DNA of 64,000 bases from Spiribacter sp. 1M189 (lineage in GTDB: Bacteria; Pseudomonadota; Gammaproteobacteria; Nitrococcales; Nitrococcaceae): positions 310,001 to 374,000 of the forward strand of contig NZ_JBAKFF010000001.1 in the NCBI RefSeq assembly GCF_040838345.1, written 5' to 3'. The position numbers and the translations under genes were made by a program. A model generated the notes under the pieces. The model was not told the DNA's origin. It saw only the letters and a program-made list of their open reading frames with translations, and did no database searches. Below, in pieces: positions 42,055-51,077 of the stretch (positions are counted from its first letter, which is position 1; every line of letters begins with the position of its first letter).

Positions 42055-43030
42055 GGCGGTCACCGACGTTCGCCGACCGCGCATCGGGCTCGCGCTGGGC
42101 GGCGGCGCGGCGCGCGGCTGGGCGCACATCGGGGTGATCCGCGCGCTGCGGGAGGCGGGTATCGAGGCGGATATCATTGCCGGCACCTCGGTGGGTGCCA
42201 TCGCCGGGGCGATGCTCTGCAGCGGGCATCTCGATGCCTTCGAGCAGTGGGTGCGGTCGCTCAACCGCCGCGATGTGCTGGCCTACATGGATTTCGACAT
42301 CGGTAATGGCGGCTTTATCCAGGGGCGGCGCCTGATGGCCCGCTTCCACAAGACCTTCGACGCCATGGATTTCGCGGATCTGGACCATGCACTGGGCGTT
42401 GTCGCCACCGACCTCTACAGTGGCCAGGAGCGCTGGCTGCGGGAGGGCGATCTGGCCACCGCAGTGCGGGCTTCGATGGCGCTGCCGGGCGTATTCACGC
42501 CGGTGCATGTCAAAGGTGAGTGGTTGGTGGACGGCGGTCTGGTCAACCCGGTGCCGATCTCGCTGTGCCATGCCATGGGCGCTGATCGGGTCATCGCCGT
42601 CAATCTCAGCGGCGGGCTCGTCGGGAGGCGGATCCAGTCGCCGCTCGGGCAGGCGGCGGCGCATGGAACGGATGGCGAGGATCACCTGATTTCCGATCAC
42701 CCGGATGGCGGGGTGGGAGCACCGCTTGCCTGGTGGCATCGCTTGTCCAGCGGGTTCCGGGGCAGTGCCGAGGCGCTCCAGGCCCAGTTCCAGCGGGGCG
42801 AGCAGGATTCCGCCCCGGGCGTTTTCGACGTCATCGCCACGGCGGTGAATGTCATGCAGGACCGCATCACCCGCAGCCGCATGGCGGGCGACCCGCCGGA
42901 TCTGCTGATCAGCCCGCGGCTTGCGCATATCGGGCTGCTGGAGCTGCACCGTGGCGAAGAGGCGATTGCCGAGGGGTATGACTGCGTGGAGCGTATGCGC
43001 CCCGCGGTTGAGGCGTTCCTCGAAGACTAG
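42047..43030 (+). CDS. Patatin-like phospholipase, RssA family
   Basis: 327-residue serine lipase/acylhydrolase. Oxyanion motif GGGAARGW (18-25), nucleophile S48 in GTSVG, catalytic D162 in VDGGL. No signal peptide. The C-terminal region from about 200 resembles RssA-type proteins and is not conserved among patatins generally. Substrate probably membrane lipid. Convergent overlap of four bases with the phosphoribulokinase-like gene. Confidence 0.9.
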   Translation: MPEAVTDVRRPRIGLALGGGAARGWAHIGVIRALREAGIEADIIAGTSVGAIAGAMLCSGHLDAFEQWVRSLNRRDVLAYMDFDIGNGGFIQGRRLMARFHKTFDAMDFADLDHALGVVATDLYSGQERWLREGDLATAVRASMALPGVFTPVHVKGEWLVDGGLVNPVPISLCHAMGADRVIAVNLSGGLVGRRIQSPLGQAAAHGTDGEDHLISDHPDGGVGAPLAWWHRLSSGFRGSAEALQAQFQRGEQDSAPGVFDVIATAVNVMQDRITRSRMAGDPPDLLISPRLAHIGLLELHRGEEAIAEGYDCVERMRPAVEAFLED

Positions 43031-44040
43031 TCGGCGAGGGCGGACACCCGAGTGAGGACGGGCCAGGCCACGAGCATCTGCGCAAAGCGAACGGTGGCGG
43101 GTCTCAAGGGCTCGTCGGTGCGCTCGCCCGCCGGCGCATCCAGGCCAGCGAACGCACAGATTGCCTGTTCCAGCGTCTCCAGCGCGGCGGGCGCCATGTA
43201 CCCATCGACATGCAGCACATTGACTGCCCGGCCGCGAAAATGGCTCGGCACGGTGGCGAGCATGAAGGGCATGGCGTGCTGGCGGGTCATGTTGCTGAGA
43301 TCCACGGGCAGGAAAAGTGACTGCAGGTCGTCATCGCGCGGTTCGACGATAACCTCGAGGTGATAGCAGGTCTCCTGCACGTCGGCATCCAGCCGGCCCA
43401 GCGCCAGTCTTCCCAGTTCGCTCGGGTGGATGCGCAGGATGACGTCAGCGACGTCCTGCTGGCCGGCAATCCAGCGCTCGTACTGACTGGCCCGGCGGCT
43501 GATTTCGGCGTCGGCATCCGACGGTGCATAGCCCCGCTCGCGCGTGTCCCGGTGATGTTTCCACTCCCGCTTGACCGCTGCAGCGGTGTCCACGTAGACA
43601 GAGAAATCGAGCAGCGGCCGGAATTCCGGATACAGGGTGTGCAACCCTTCGACCACCACCACGGGCGTGGGGCTGTGCCGGCGGGGGGGCTGGAAGCGTC
43701 CCGTGGCATGGTCATAAACCGGTATCTCCACCGCCTCGCCGGCACGCAGGCGCTGGAGGTGGTCAACCGCCTGGTCCAGGTGGTTGGCATCGGGGTCCAG
43801 CGGGGTCCGGCCGGAGAGTCGACGGGTGGCGCGATCCTCGGCGTGATAGCCATCCAGACTGATCTGACTGACCCGCTCGGCGCCAAGCAGCCGCTCCAGG
43901 CCCTGTGTATAGGTGCTCTTGCCGCTGCCGCTGTCACCGGCGACACCCACCACGATCGGCTGCTGCCGGGTGGCCAGCCGGGCGTGCAGCTGATTGGCGC
44001 CGGGACGCGGCGCCTTGTCCTGGGCGGTGCGGGCTGTCAT
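43027..44040 (-). CDS. Phosphoribulokinase/uridine kinase-family protein, cyanobacterial (class II)-like
   Basis: 337-residue P-loop kinase. Walker A GVAGDSGSGKST (32-43), SLDGYHAEDR, TPLDPDANHLD, and VVEGLHTLYPEFRPLLDFSVYVD follow the class II PRK pattern more than the short proteobacterial one. Both thioredoxin-regulated cysteines of plant/cyanobacterial PRK are serine here (GSGKS and SLDGYH), so no redox switch. No RuBisCO gene in the window. It may phosphorylate ribulose 5-phosphate or a related pentose/nucleoside; ATG 44040 chosen for family length. Confidence 0.78.
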   Translation of the reverse strand: MTARTAQDKAPRPGANQLHARLATRQQPIVVGVAGDSGSGKSTYTQGLERLLGAERVSQISLDGYHAEDRATRRLSGRTPLDPDANHLDQAVDHLQRLRAGEAVEIPVYDHATGRFQPPRRHSPTPVVVVEGLHTLYPEFRPLLDFSVYVDTAAAVKREWKHHRDTRERGYAPSDADAEISRRASQYERWIAGQQDVADVILRIHPSELGRLALGRLDADVQETCYHLEVIVEPRDDDLQSLFLPVDLSNMTRQHAMPFMLATVPSHFRGRAVNVLHVDGYMAPAALETLEQAICAFAGLDAPAGERTDEPLRPATVRFAQMLVAWPVLTRVSALAD

Positions 44041-44186
44041 GGGGGAACCTTCGACGCAATGGGCCGGATCGCCGCTGTGCGGAGATTCGCTCCCGCCGCG
44101 GTACCCTGTCAAATCCGGGCAGACCGGGAGTTGCTCACCGGCAAGCGGGCGGTTAGCTTTGCTACTGCGGACAAAGGAGTTTTCCG

Positions 44187-44666
44187 ATGGCAATCAAGAC
44201 CACCGATCTGTGCGACGAACATGCCGAGCAGCTGCGCATCCTCTCCCCCATTTTCGGGGATTACGGGGGGCGGCATGGGTTTGCCGGCATTATCGAGACG
44301 GTGAAGACCTTCGAGGACAACACTCGGGTGCGGGAGGTCCTCGAAACCCCGGGGGACGGGCGGGTGTTGGTTGTGGACGGCGCCGGGTCGCTGCGCTGCG
44401 CGCTGGTGGGTGACCAGCTCGCGGCCAAGGCCCGTGACAACGGCTGGACGGGTCTACTGGTCTATGGCTGTGTGCGTGATGCGGCCGATCTCGCGGATCT
44501 GGATATCGGTATCAAGGCGTTGAACACTCACCCCCGCCGGAGCGAGAAGAATAATGTCGGTGAAGTCGGGGGCGCCGTGACCCTGGCCGGCGCCACCATC
44601 AAGCCGGGCGAGTGGCTGTGCGCCGATCGCGACGGTATCGTCATCGCCGTGGAGGCGCTGGTCTAG
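44187..44666 (+). CDS. rraA: RraA family protein (regulator of RNase E activity / 4-hydroxy-4-methyl-2-oxoglutarate aldolase fold)
   Basis: 159 residues, the length of RraA. DYGGRHGFAGIIETVKTFEDN and LVYGCVRDAADL match; GDQLAAKARDNGW carries the metal-linked loop. In E. coli RraA binds and inhibits RNase E; related proteins are aldolases. AAAGGAG ribosome-binding site. Followed 29 bases later by a CBS gene. Confidence 0.93.
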   Translation: MAIKTTDLCDEHAEQLRILSPIFGDYGGRHGFAGIIETVKTFEDNTRVREVLETPGDGRVLVVDGAGSLRCALVGDQLAAKARDNGWTGLLVYGCVRDAADLADLDIGIKALNTHPRRSEKNNVGEVGGAVTLAGATIKPGEWLCADRDGIVIAVEALV

Positions 44667-44695
44667 GCGCAGTGCCCTCGGCAAGGAGAGAGCAT

Positions 44696-45154
44696 ATGGC
44701 GGAATCCATTCGATCACTGCTGCGCGAACGCCCCGCGGCACTGCATGCCCTGGGCCCCGACAGTACCGTGGCCGATGCGGTCGGACTGATGAATCGCAAC
44801 AACATCGGGGCGGTGTTGGTCATGACCCCGGATGAGGCCCTGCTGGGCGTGTTTACTGAGCGCGATGTGCTGCGCCGGGTGCTCGGTGAGCGTCTCGATC
44901 CCGCCGCCACGCCGCTGGAATCCGTCATGACCCGAAAGGTCTTCTGGATCCCCCCGACAGCCAGCGTGGACGAGGCGATGACGGTGGTCTCTGAGCGCAA
45001 TGTGCGGCATCTGCCGGTCATGGATCAGGAGCGGGTCCTTGGCATGATCTCGGTGCGAGACCTCACCGCCGCCGTGGTCCGGGAGCGCGATCTGCAGGTC
45101 GCGGAGCTCACCAGCTACATGCATGGTAGTTACGGGGGCCATGTCGGAAGCTGA
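44696..45154 (+). CDS. Tandem CBS-domain protein
   Basis: 152 residues forming one Bateman module: first CBS about 10-70 (LMNRNNIGAVLVM, LLGVFTERDVLRRV), second about 78-135 (SVDEAMTVVSERNVRHLPVMD, GMISVRDLTAAVV). Such free-standing modules bind adenine nucleotides or NAD and regulate partners. AAGGAGAG precedes the ATG. Overlaps hslR by 14 bases. Confidence 0.9.
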   Translation: MAESIRSLLRERPAALHALGPDSTVADAVGLMNRNNIGAVLVMTPDEALLGVFTERDVLRRVLGERLDPAATPLESVMTRKVFWIPPTASVDEAMTVVSERNVRHLPVMDQERVLGMISVRDLTAAVVRERDLQVAELTSYMHGSYGGHVGS

Positions 45155-45536
45155 TGCAGTCCGCCTCGACCGTTGGCTGTGGGCGGCGCGGTTCTTCAAG
45201 ACCCGCCGCCTCGCCGTGGATGCCATCAAGGGCGGAAAGGTGAGCGTTGACGGGGCCCGGGCCAAGCCCGCACGAGCCGTCAAAGTGGGTCAACGCCTGA
45301 TCATCCGCAAGGGGCCACAGACCTTCGAAGTGGACGTTGAGGGCCTCGCCGAGCAGCGCGGCCCGGCGCCGGAGGCGCAGAAGCTCTACACCGAGACCGC
45401 TGCCAGCGAGGCGACCCGTGAGCAGCAGCGTGCCGAGCTGCGGGCGGCGGCCGCTGCGCAGCCTCGGCCCGACCATCGCCCTGAACGCCGTGATCGCCGG
45501 CGGCTTGCGGCGTTCAAGCGCGGCGGCCAGGACTGA
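45141..45536 (+). CDS. hslR: Heat shock protein 15 (HslR), S4-domain RNA-binding protein
   Basis: 131 residues. S4 domain at 6-65 (RLDRWLWAARFFKTRRLAVDAI..GKVSVDGARAKPAR) and a basic C-terminal tail rich in Arg, Ala and Gln. Hsp15 rescues stalled 50S subunits carrying peptidyl-tRNA. ATG 45141 fits the family start. Convergent with uvrA, 3 bases apart. Confidence 0.92.
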   Translation: MSEADAVRLDRWLWAARFFKTRRLAVDAIKGGKVSVDGARAKPARAVKVGQRLIIRKGPQTFEVDVEGLAEQRGPAPEAQKLYTETAASEATREQQRAELRAAAAAQPRPDHRPERRDRRRLAAFKRGGQD

Positions 45537-45539
45537 CGA

Positions 45540-48500
45540 TCAACTGACTGCCTCGCCGGAGCGGCCTGCCTGCCGGGTGGACATGAACTCTGCGAGAAGG
45601 CGGCCGGTATGCGATTCGCGATTTCGGCATGCCTGCTCCGGCGTGCCCTGAACCACGATACGCCCGCCGCCATCTCCGCCCTCCGGCCCGAGGTCGATCA
45701 GCCAGTCGGCCTCGGCGAGCACGTCGAGGTTGTGCTCAATGACGACGACGCTGTGTCCCGCGTCCACCAGTCGATGCAGGACACCGGTGAGGCGCTCGAC
45801 ATCGGCGATATGCAGCCCGACGGTGGGCTCGTCGAGGATGTAGAGCGTTCTCGCCGCCGCTGTCCTGCCGGTCTCCGGCCTTGCCTTGGCCAGTTCGCTG
45901 ACGAGCTTGATCCGCTGGGCCTCGCCGCCGGACAGCGTCGGACTCGGCTGACCTAGGGTGAGATACCCAAGCCCCGTATCCCGCAGCAGCCCCAGCGTAT
46001 GGTGGAGTCGCTTGTGTGCCGCGAAGAAATCGACCGCCGTTTCGATATCCATGCTCAGGACATCGCCGATCGAACAGCCCCGCCAGGTGACGGCCAGGGT
46101 CTCCGGCGTGAAGCGCTGGCCGTGACAGGTCTCGCAGGGCACGGTGACGTCCGGGAGAAAGTTCATCTCGATCCGCCGCATGCCCTGCCCCTCGCAGTCC
46201 GGGCAGCGGCCCTCGCTGGTGTTGAATGAAAAGCGTCCTGGCCCGTAACCACGGATACGGGCCTCTTCGGTCTGGGCGAACAGGCGCCGTATCTCGTCGT
46301 AGATGCCGACATAGGTGACGGGGCAGGAGCGGGGGGTCTTGCCGATGGGCGTCTGGTCGACCTCGAGAACACGATCCACTGCCTGCCAGCCGGTGATGTC
46401 CCGACAGCCATGCGGCGCCGCGCTGGCATCGCCGGTACGGCCGAGCCGGGCCCGCAGGCTGCCATGGAGCACCTCCCGAACCAGGGTGCTTTTACCGGAT
46501 CCGGATACACCGCTCACTGCCGTCAGGCGGCCCAGCGGGATGCGCGCATTGACCTCGCGGAGATTGTTGGCGTGAACTCTCAGCAGCTTGATGGCTTCCG
46601 TGGCGTGGGCATCGCGGCGTTCGCCGCGCTGTGGGTGATGCATGGGATTGCTCAGGGCGCGCCCGGTGACCGAATCGGGATTGGCAAGCAGGTCCTCGAG
46701 CCGGCCCTCGGCCACGATCCGTCCGCCCTGCACACCGGCGCCGGGGCCGAGGTCAATGACATGCTCGGCGCGGCGGATCGTATCCTCGTCATGTTCGACG
46801 ACGACCATGGTGTTGCCCTTGGCTTCCAGTGCCGCCAGCGTGTCGAGGAGCATCCGATTGTCGCGGGCATGCAGTCCGATGGTCGGTTCATCGAGGATGT
46901 AGCAGACGCCCTGGAGGTTGGAACCAAGCTGGGCCGCCAGCCGGATACGCTGGGCCTCACCGCCGGAGAGCGTCGGCGCCGCCCGATCGAGGGTGAGGTA
47001 GCCGAGGCCGACCGCCGCCAGGAACCCGAGCCGCCCCTGCAGCTCGGACAGGATGTCGCGGGCAATCGCGGCTTCCCGACCCGTCAGTTCGATGTCGCGG
47101 AAAAAGGCCTCGGCCCCGGCCACCGAGAGGCCGCCATAGTCGGCAATGCCGCGGTCGAGAAAACGCACGGCCAGCGCCTCCGGTCGCAGGCGATGACCGT
47201 GACAGGCGGGGCAGATCCGCGGTCCTTCCTCGTCTCCGCCTCGCCACTGTCGCTCCTCGCCGGTCTGCTCGGCATCGAAGCCCTTGAGCACGACGCCGGT
47301 GCCGAAGCACGTCGGGCACCAGCCATGCCGGGTGTTGTAGGAGAATAGTCTCGGATCCAGCGGGCTGAAGCTGCGATTGCAGCCGGGGCAGGCGCGCTCC
47401 GTGGAATAGAGGGTGGTCTCCCCCGTCGCTCTGGCCACCTTGACCTGGCCCTTGCCATAGCCTAGGACCTGCGCCAGCGCGGCACCCAGTGTGTCCTCGT
47501 CGGCAGGATCCGGCTCGAGGGTGGCGACGGGCAGATCGATATCATGTTCCTGGTAACGGTCGAGGCGAGGCCAGTCGGCGGTGGGCAGATCCTCGCCATC
47601 CACGCGTAGGTGGCTGAAGCCTTTGCCGCCGGCCCACTGGGCCAGGTCGGTGTAGTACCCCTTACGCGCCACGACCAGCGGTGCCAGGAGCGTGACCGCT
47701 TCGCCGCGATGCGCCTCGACGAGGTGGGCGGCGATGGACTCACGGCTCTGTTCGCGGATGGGCAGATCGCAGTCGGGACAGTACTGGGTGCCCAGTTTGA
47801 CGAACATCAGCCGCAGGAAGTGATGCAGCTCTGTCATCGTGGCCACGGTGCTCTTGTGGCCACCGCGGCTGGTGCGCTGCTCGATGGCCACCGTGGGCGG
47901 GATGCCGAAGACCGCGTCGACGTCGGGCCGGGCGGCGGGCTGGACGAACTGCCGGGCGTAGGCGTTGAGCGACTCCAGGTAGCGGCGCTGGCCTTCGTTG
48001 AAGAGGATGTCGAAGGCCACCGTGCTCTTCCCGGAGCCGGACAGGCCGGTGATCACGGTAAGGCGGTCCTGCGGGATGCGCAGATCGATGCCGCGCAGAT
48101 TGTGTTCGCGCGCATTGCGGATTTCGATGGCCCGGGGTTCGGCCGTCATCGACTGCTTCACGCCTCGTGCCGCCGTCTCAAGCGGGGGGGCATCCGCCAC
48201 GCGCTCGCCTTGGTAGCGTTTGAGTGCGTTGCCGGTATGGCTTTCGGCCACGGCCATGACCGCCTCGGGTGTGCCCTCGGCAACCAGTCGGCCACCGGCA
48301 TCGCCGCCCTCCGGCCCCAGGTCCACCAGCCAGTCGGCGGCCAGCATGACATCCAGGTTATGCTCGATGACGATGACGGAATGCCCGGCCTCCATCAGCC
48401 GCTCAAGGGCGGTGAGCAGGACACGGATATCCTCGAAATGCAGCCCGGTGGTGGGTTCGTCGAAGAGGAACAGCTTATGCCCGCCGCCCCGCTTGCGGGC

Positions 48501-51077
48501 CTTGGCCAGGTGACCGGCAAGCTTCAGGCGCTGGGCTTCGCCGCCGGATAGGGTGGGCACGGGCTGGCCCAGTTGCATGTAGCCAAGACCCACTGCCGCA
48601 AGGGGCTCCAGGCCGCGGAGGATGTCCGGCTGGTCGGCAAAGAAGGCACGCGCTTCGTCCACGGTCATCTCCAGGCATTCGGCAATGGAGACCGGCGGCC
48701 GATCGCAGTCCTGGGCCGGCGCGATGCGGACCTCGAGCACGGCATCGCGATAGCGGCGTCCGTCGCAGGTGGGGCAGCGCAGGTAGACATCCGAGAGGAA
48801 CTGCATCTCGACATGCTCGAAACCGTTGCCGCCACAGGCCGGACAGCGGCCGGCACCGGCGTTGAAGCTGAAGGTGCCGGCGGTATAACCCCGCTCCCGG
48901 GCAAGCGGCTCGCGGGCGAATGCCTTGCGAATCGGGTCGAAGGCACCGACATAGCTGGCCGGATTGGAGCGTGTGGTGCGGCCGATGGCCGACTGATCGA
49001 CCAGGACCACCTCGTCGATGGTCTCCGCGCCATGAATGGCCGTGTGCCTGCCGGGTGGATCCACGGCTTCACCGAACATCTTGCGCAGGCTGCGGTAGAT
49101 GACGGACTCGAGCAGCGTGGACTTGCCGGATCCGGATACGCCGGTCAGACAGACCAGGCGGTGCAGGGGCAGACGCACATCGAATCCGTCGAGGTTGTGC
49201 TCACTTGCTCCCTCAATGGTGATCCATTGGGCCGGTGCCTCGCGGTGCGCGCGTCGGCCGGCAGCCTCCACGCGGCGGCGTCCCTGCAGATAGGCGCCGG
49301 TCAGCGATGTCTTATCCTTCATCAGCGCGGCCGGCGAGCCATTGAAGACAATATCGCCGCCTTCCCGGCCAGGGCCCGGGCCGATATCGATGATCCGGTC
49401 GGCGGCCTGCATGATGTCGGGGTCGTGTTCGACCACAAGCAGCGTGTTGCCGGCATCGCGCAGGCGGTGCATCACCGAGGTGATGCGCTGGATATCCCGG
49501 GGATGCAGTCCGATGCTCGGTTCATCGAGGACGAATAGGGTATTGACCAGCGAGGTGCCCAGTGCTGTGGTGAGATTGATGCGCTGGACCTCGCCACCCG
49601 ACAGCGTCCGCGACTGGCGGTCGAGCGTCAGGTAGCCGACGCCGACCTGCTGGAGAAAGCCAAGTCGCGCGCGGATCGCCTCCAGTAGCAGGGGAACCGC
49701 CTCGTCCAGGGGAGCGGGGAGCGCGAGCCGCTCGAAGAATTGCCCGGCACGCGCCAGTGGCAGGGTCATCAGGTCGTGGACGTTCAGCCCCGGCAGTCCC
49801 CGGAATACCGATTCGGGCATGGACAGGCCGCGGGCGCGATGTCGCTCGGCGGGTGGCACCGCCAGGGCCGCCTCATCATGCCCGCCCAGGCGCCAGAGCA
49901 GCGCCTCGGGCTTGAGGCGTGCCCCCTCGCAGTCCGGACAGAGATCGTAACTGCGATATTTGGATAGCAGCACGCGGACATGCATTTTATAGCTCTTCGA
50001 CTCCAGCCAGTCGAAGAACCGGCGCACGCCGTGCCACTGACCCCGACCGCCGCCTTCGCCCTCGATGACCCAGTCGCGGTCGGCCGCCGGCAGATCCTGC
50101 CAGGGAACATCGGTGGCCACGCCACGGCGGCGGGCATGACGCATCAGATCCTTCTGACATTCCGCGGATTTGCCTGACTGCCAGGGGCGGATGGCGCCGC
50201 CGGCCAGGGTCTTGCGGGGATCGGGAATGACCAGCCCGTAGTCGATGCCCATGATGCGGCCAAAGCCGCGGCAGGTCTCGCAGGCACCCACCGGCGAGTT
50301 GAACGAGAAAAGACTGGGGCTGGGGTCGCGATAATGCCGGTTGCAGTCGGCGCAGTGCAGCGCCTGTGAAAATCGATGCTCGTCCACGGGCTCGCGCTGG
50401 TCATCCAGCTCCATCACGACCAGATGGCCACGGCCATGCTGAAAGGCCGCCTCGGCAGCTTCAATGAGCCGATCGCGCCGCGATTCCTCCACCCGAATGC
50501 GGTCCTGGATGACGCGCAGACGCCCGTCCGCCTGATCGCTTATGCGGGTGTAGCCCTGTCGCTCCAGCAGGCCGCGGATCTCAGCGCGGTCATAGTTCTC
50601 GGGAATCTCCACATCGAAGGCGACCACGGCCCGCGCCCCCGGACAGCGCTCATGGAGCCGCTGATAGACTCCCTCGGCCGTATCCCGCGTCACCGCCCGC
50701 CCGCAGCCACCGCAGTAGAGCCGTGCCCCACGGGCAAACAGCAGCTTGAGGTGATCATTGAGCTCGGTCATCGTGCCCACGGTGGAGCGGGAGGTGCGCA
50801 CGGGGTTGGTCTGATCAATGGCGATGGCCGGCGGTATACCTTCCACCCGATCCGTGGCGGGGCGATCCATGCGATCGAGAAACTGTCGGGCGTAGGGGGA
50901 GAACGTCTCGACGTAGCGGCGCTGGCCCTCGGCATAGATGGTGTCAAACGCCAGCGACGACTTGCCGGATCCGGATACCCCGGTGATCACGGCGAATTCG
51001 CCGGTGGGCAGATCCAGGTCCAGATTGCGCAGGTTGTTCTGGCGGGCACCGCGGATGCGGATGGTGGAGTCACTCAT
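45540..51077 (-). CDS. uvrA: Double-length excinuclease ABC subunit UvrA (two UvrA units in one chain)
   Basis: 1845-residue protein, about twice the usual 940. Four P-loops of GxSGSGKS type near residues 33-40, 645, 1010 and 1522 and four LSGGE signatures show two complete UvrA copies in tandem, joined around residue 960-985. Each copy keeps UvrB-binding/zinc regions: CGGCGRAV and CPACGGNGFEHVEM in copy one, CPDCDLPI and CPDCEGQGMRRIEM in copy two. UvrA recognises bulky DNA damage and loads UvrB; a tandem chain would form the dimer within one polypeptide. Overlaps tmcA by 8 bases. No frameshift; start supported by family N-terminus IRIRGARQNNL. Confidence 0.93.
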   Translation of the reverse strand: MSDSTIRIRGARQNNLRNLDLDLPTGEFAVITGVSGSGKSSLAFDTIYAEGQRRYVETFSPYARQFLDRMDRPATDRVEGIPPAIAIDQTNPVRTSRSTVGTMTELNDHLKLLFARGARLYCGGCGRAVTRDTAEGVYQRLHERCPGARAVVAFDVEIPENYDRAEIRGLLERQGYTRISDQADGRLRVIQDRIRVEESRRDRLIEAAEAAFQHGRGHLVVMELDDQREPVDEHRFSQALHCADCNRHYRDPSPSLFSFNSPVGACETCRGFGRIMGIDYGLVIPDPRKTLAGGAIRPWQSGKSAECQKDLMRHARRRGVATDVPWQDLPAADRDWVIEGEGGGRGQWHGVRRFFDWLESKSYKMHVRVLLSKYRSYDLCPDCEGARLKPEALLWRLGGHDEAALAVPPAERHRARGLSMPESVFRGLPGLNVHDLMTLPLARAGQFFERLALPAPLDEAVPLLLEAIRARLGFLQQVGVGYLTLDRQSRTLSGGEVQRINLTTALGTSLVNTLFVLDEPSIGLHPRDIQRITSVMHRLRDAGNTLLVVEHDPDIMQAADRIIDIGPGPGREGGDIVFNGSPAALMKDKTSLTGAYLQGRRRVEAAGRRAHREAPAQWITIEGASEHNLDGFDVRLPLHRLVCLTGVSGSGKSTLLESVIYRSLRKMFGEAVDPPGRHTAIHGAETIDEVVLVDQSAIGRTTRSNPASYVGAFDPIRKAFAREPLARERGYTAGTFSFNAGAGRCPACGGNGFEHVEMQFLSDVYLRCPTCDGRRYRDAVLEVRIAPAQDCDRPPVSIAECLEMTVDEARAFFADQPDILRGLEPLAAVGLGYMQLGQPVPTLSGGEAQRLKLAGHLAKARKRGGGHKLFLFDEPTTGLHFEDIRVLLTALERLMEAGHSVIVIEHNLDVMLAADWLVDLGPEGGDAGGRLVAEGTPEAVMAVAESHTGNALKRYQGERVADAPPLETAARGVKQSMTAEPRAIEIRNAREHNLRGIDLRIPQDRLTVITGLSGSGKSTVAFDILFNEGQRRYLESLNAYARQFVQPAARPDVDAVFGIPPTVAIEQRTSRGGHKSTVATMTELHHFLRLMFVKLGTQYCPDCDLPIREQSRESIAAHLVEAHRGEAVTLLAPLVVARKGYYTDLAQWAGGKGFSHLRVDGEDLPTADWPRLDRYQEHDIDLPVATLEPDPADEDTLGAALAQVLGYGKGQVKVARATGETTLYSTERACPGCNRSFSPLDPRLFSYNTRHGWCPTCFGTGVVLKGFDAEQTGEERQWRGGDEEGPRICPACHGHRLRPEALAVRFLDRGIADYGGLSVAGAEAFFRDIELTGREAAIARDILSELQGRLGFLAAVGLGYLTLDRAAPTLSGGEAQRIRLAAQLGSNLQGVCYILDEPTIGLHARDNRMLLDTLAALEAKGNTMVVVEHDEDTIRRAEHVIDLGPGAGVQGGRIVAEGRLEDLLANPDSVTGRALSNPMHHPQRGERRDAHATEAIKLLRVHANNLREVNARIPLGRLTAVSGVSGSGKSTLVREVLHGSLRARLGRTGDASAAPHGCRDITGWQAVDRVLEVDQTPIGKTPRSCPVTYVGIYDEIRRLFAQTEEARIRGYGPGRFSFNTSEGRCPDCEGQGMRRIEMNFLPDVTVPCETCHGQRFTPETLAVTWRGCSIGDVLSMDIETAVDFFAAHKRLHHTLGLLRDTGLGYLTLGQPSPTLSGGEAQRIKLVSELAKARPETGRTAAARTLYILDEPTVGLHIADVERLTGVLHRLVDAGHSVVVIEHNLDVLAEADWLIDLGPEGGDGGGRIVVQGTPEQACRNRESHTGRLLAEFMSTRQAGRSGEAVS

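Noticed and set aside
44041-44186. Extended N-terminus of the phosphoribulokinase-like protein to 44193
   Set aside because: Would overlap the rraA start and adds sequence unlike the family; the gap is a divergent promoter region.
46410-48551. Two plus-strand frames above 300 codons inside uvrA
   Set aside because: Antisense to conserved UvrA motifs; no protein features.
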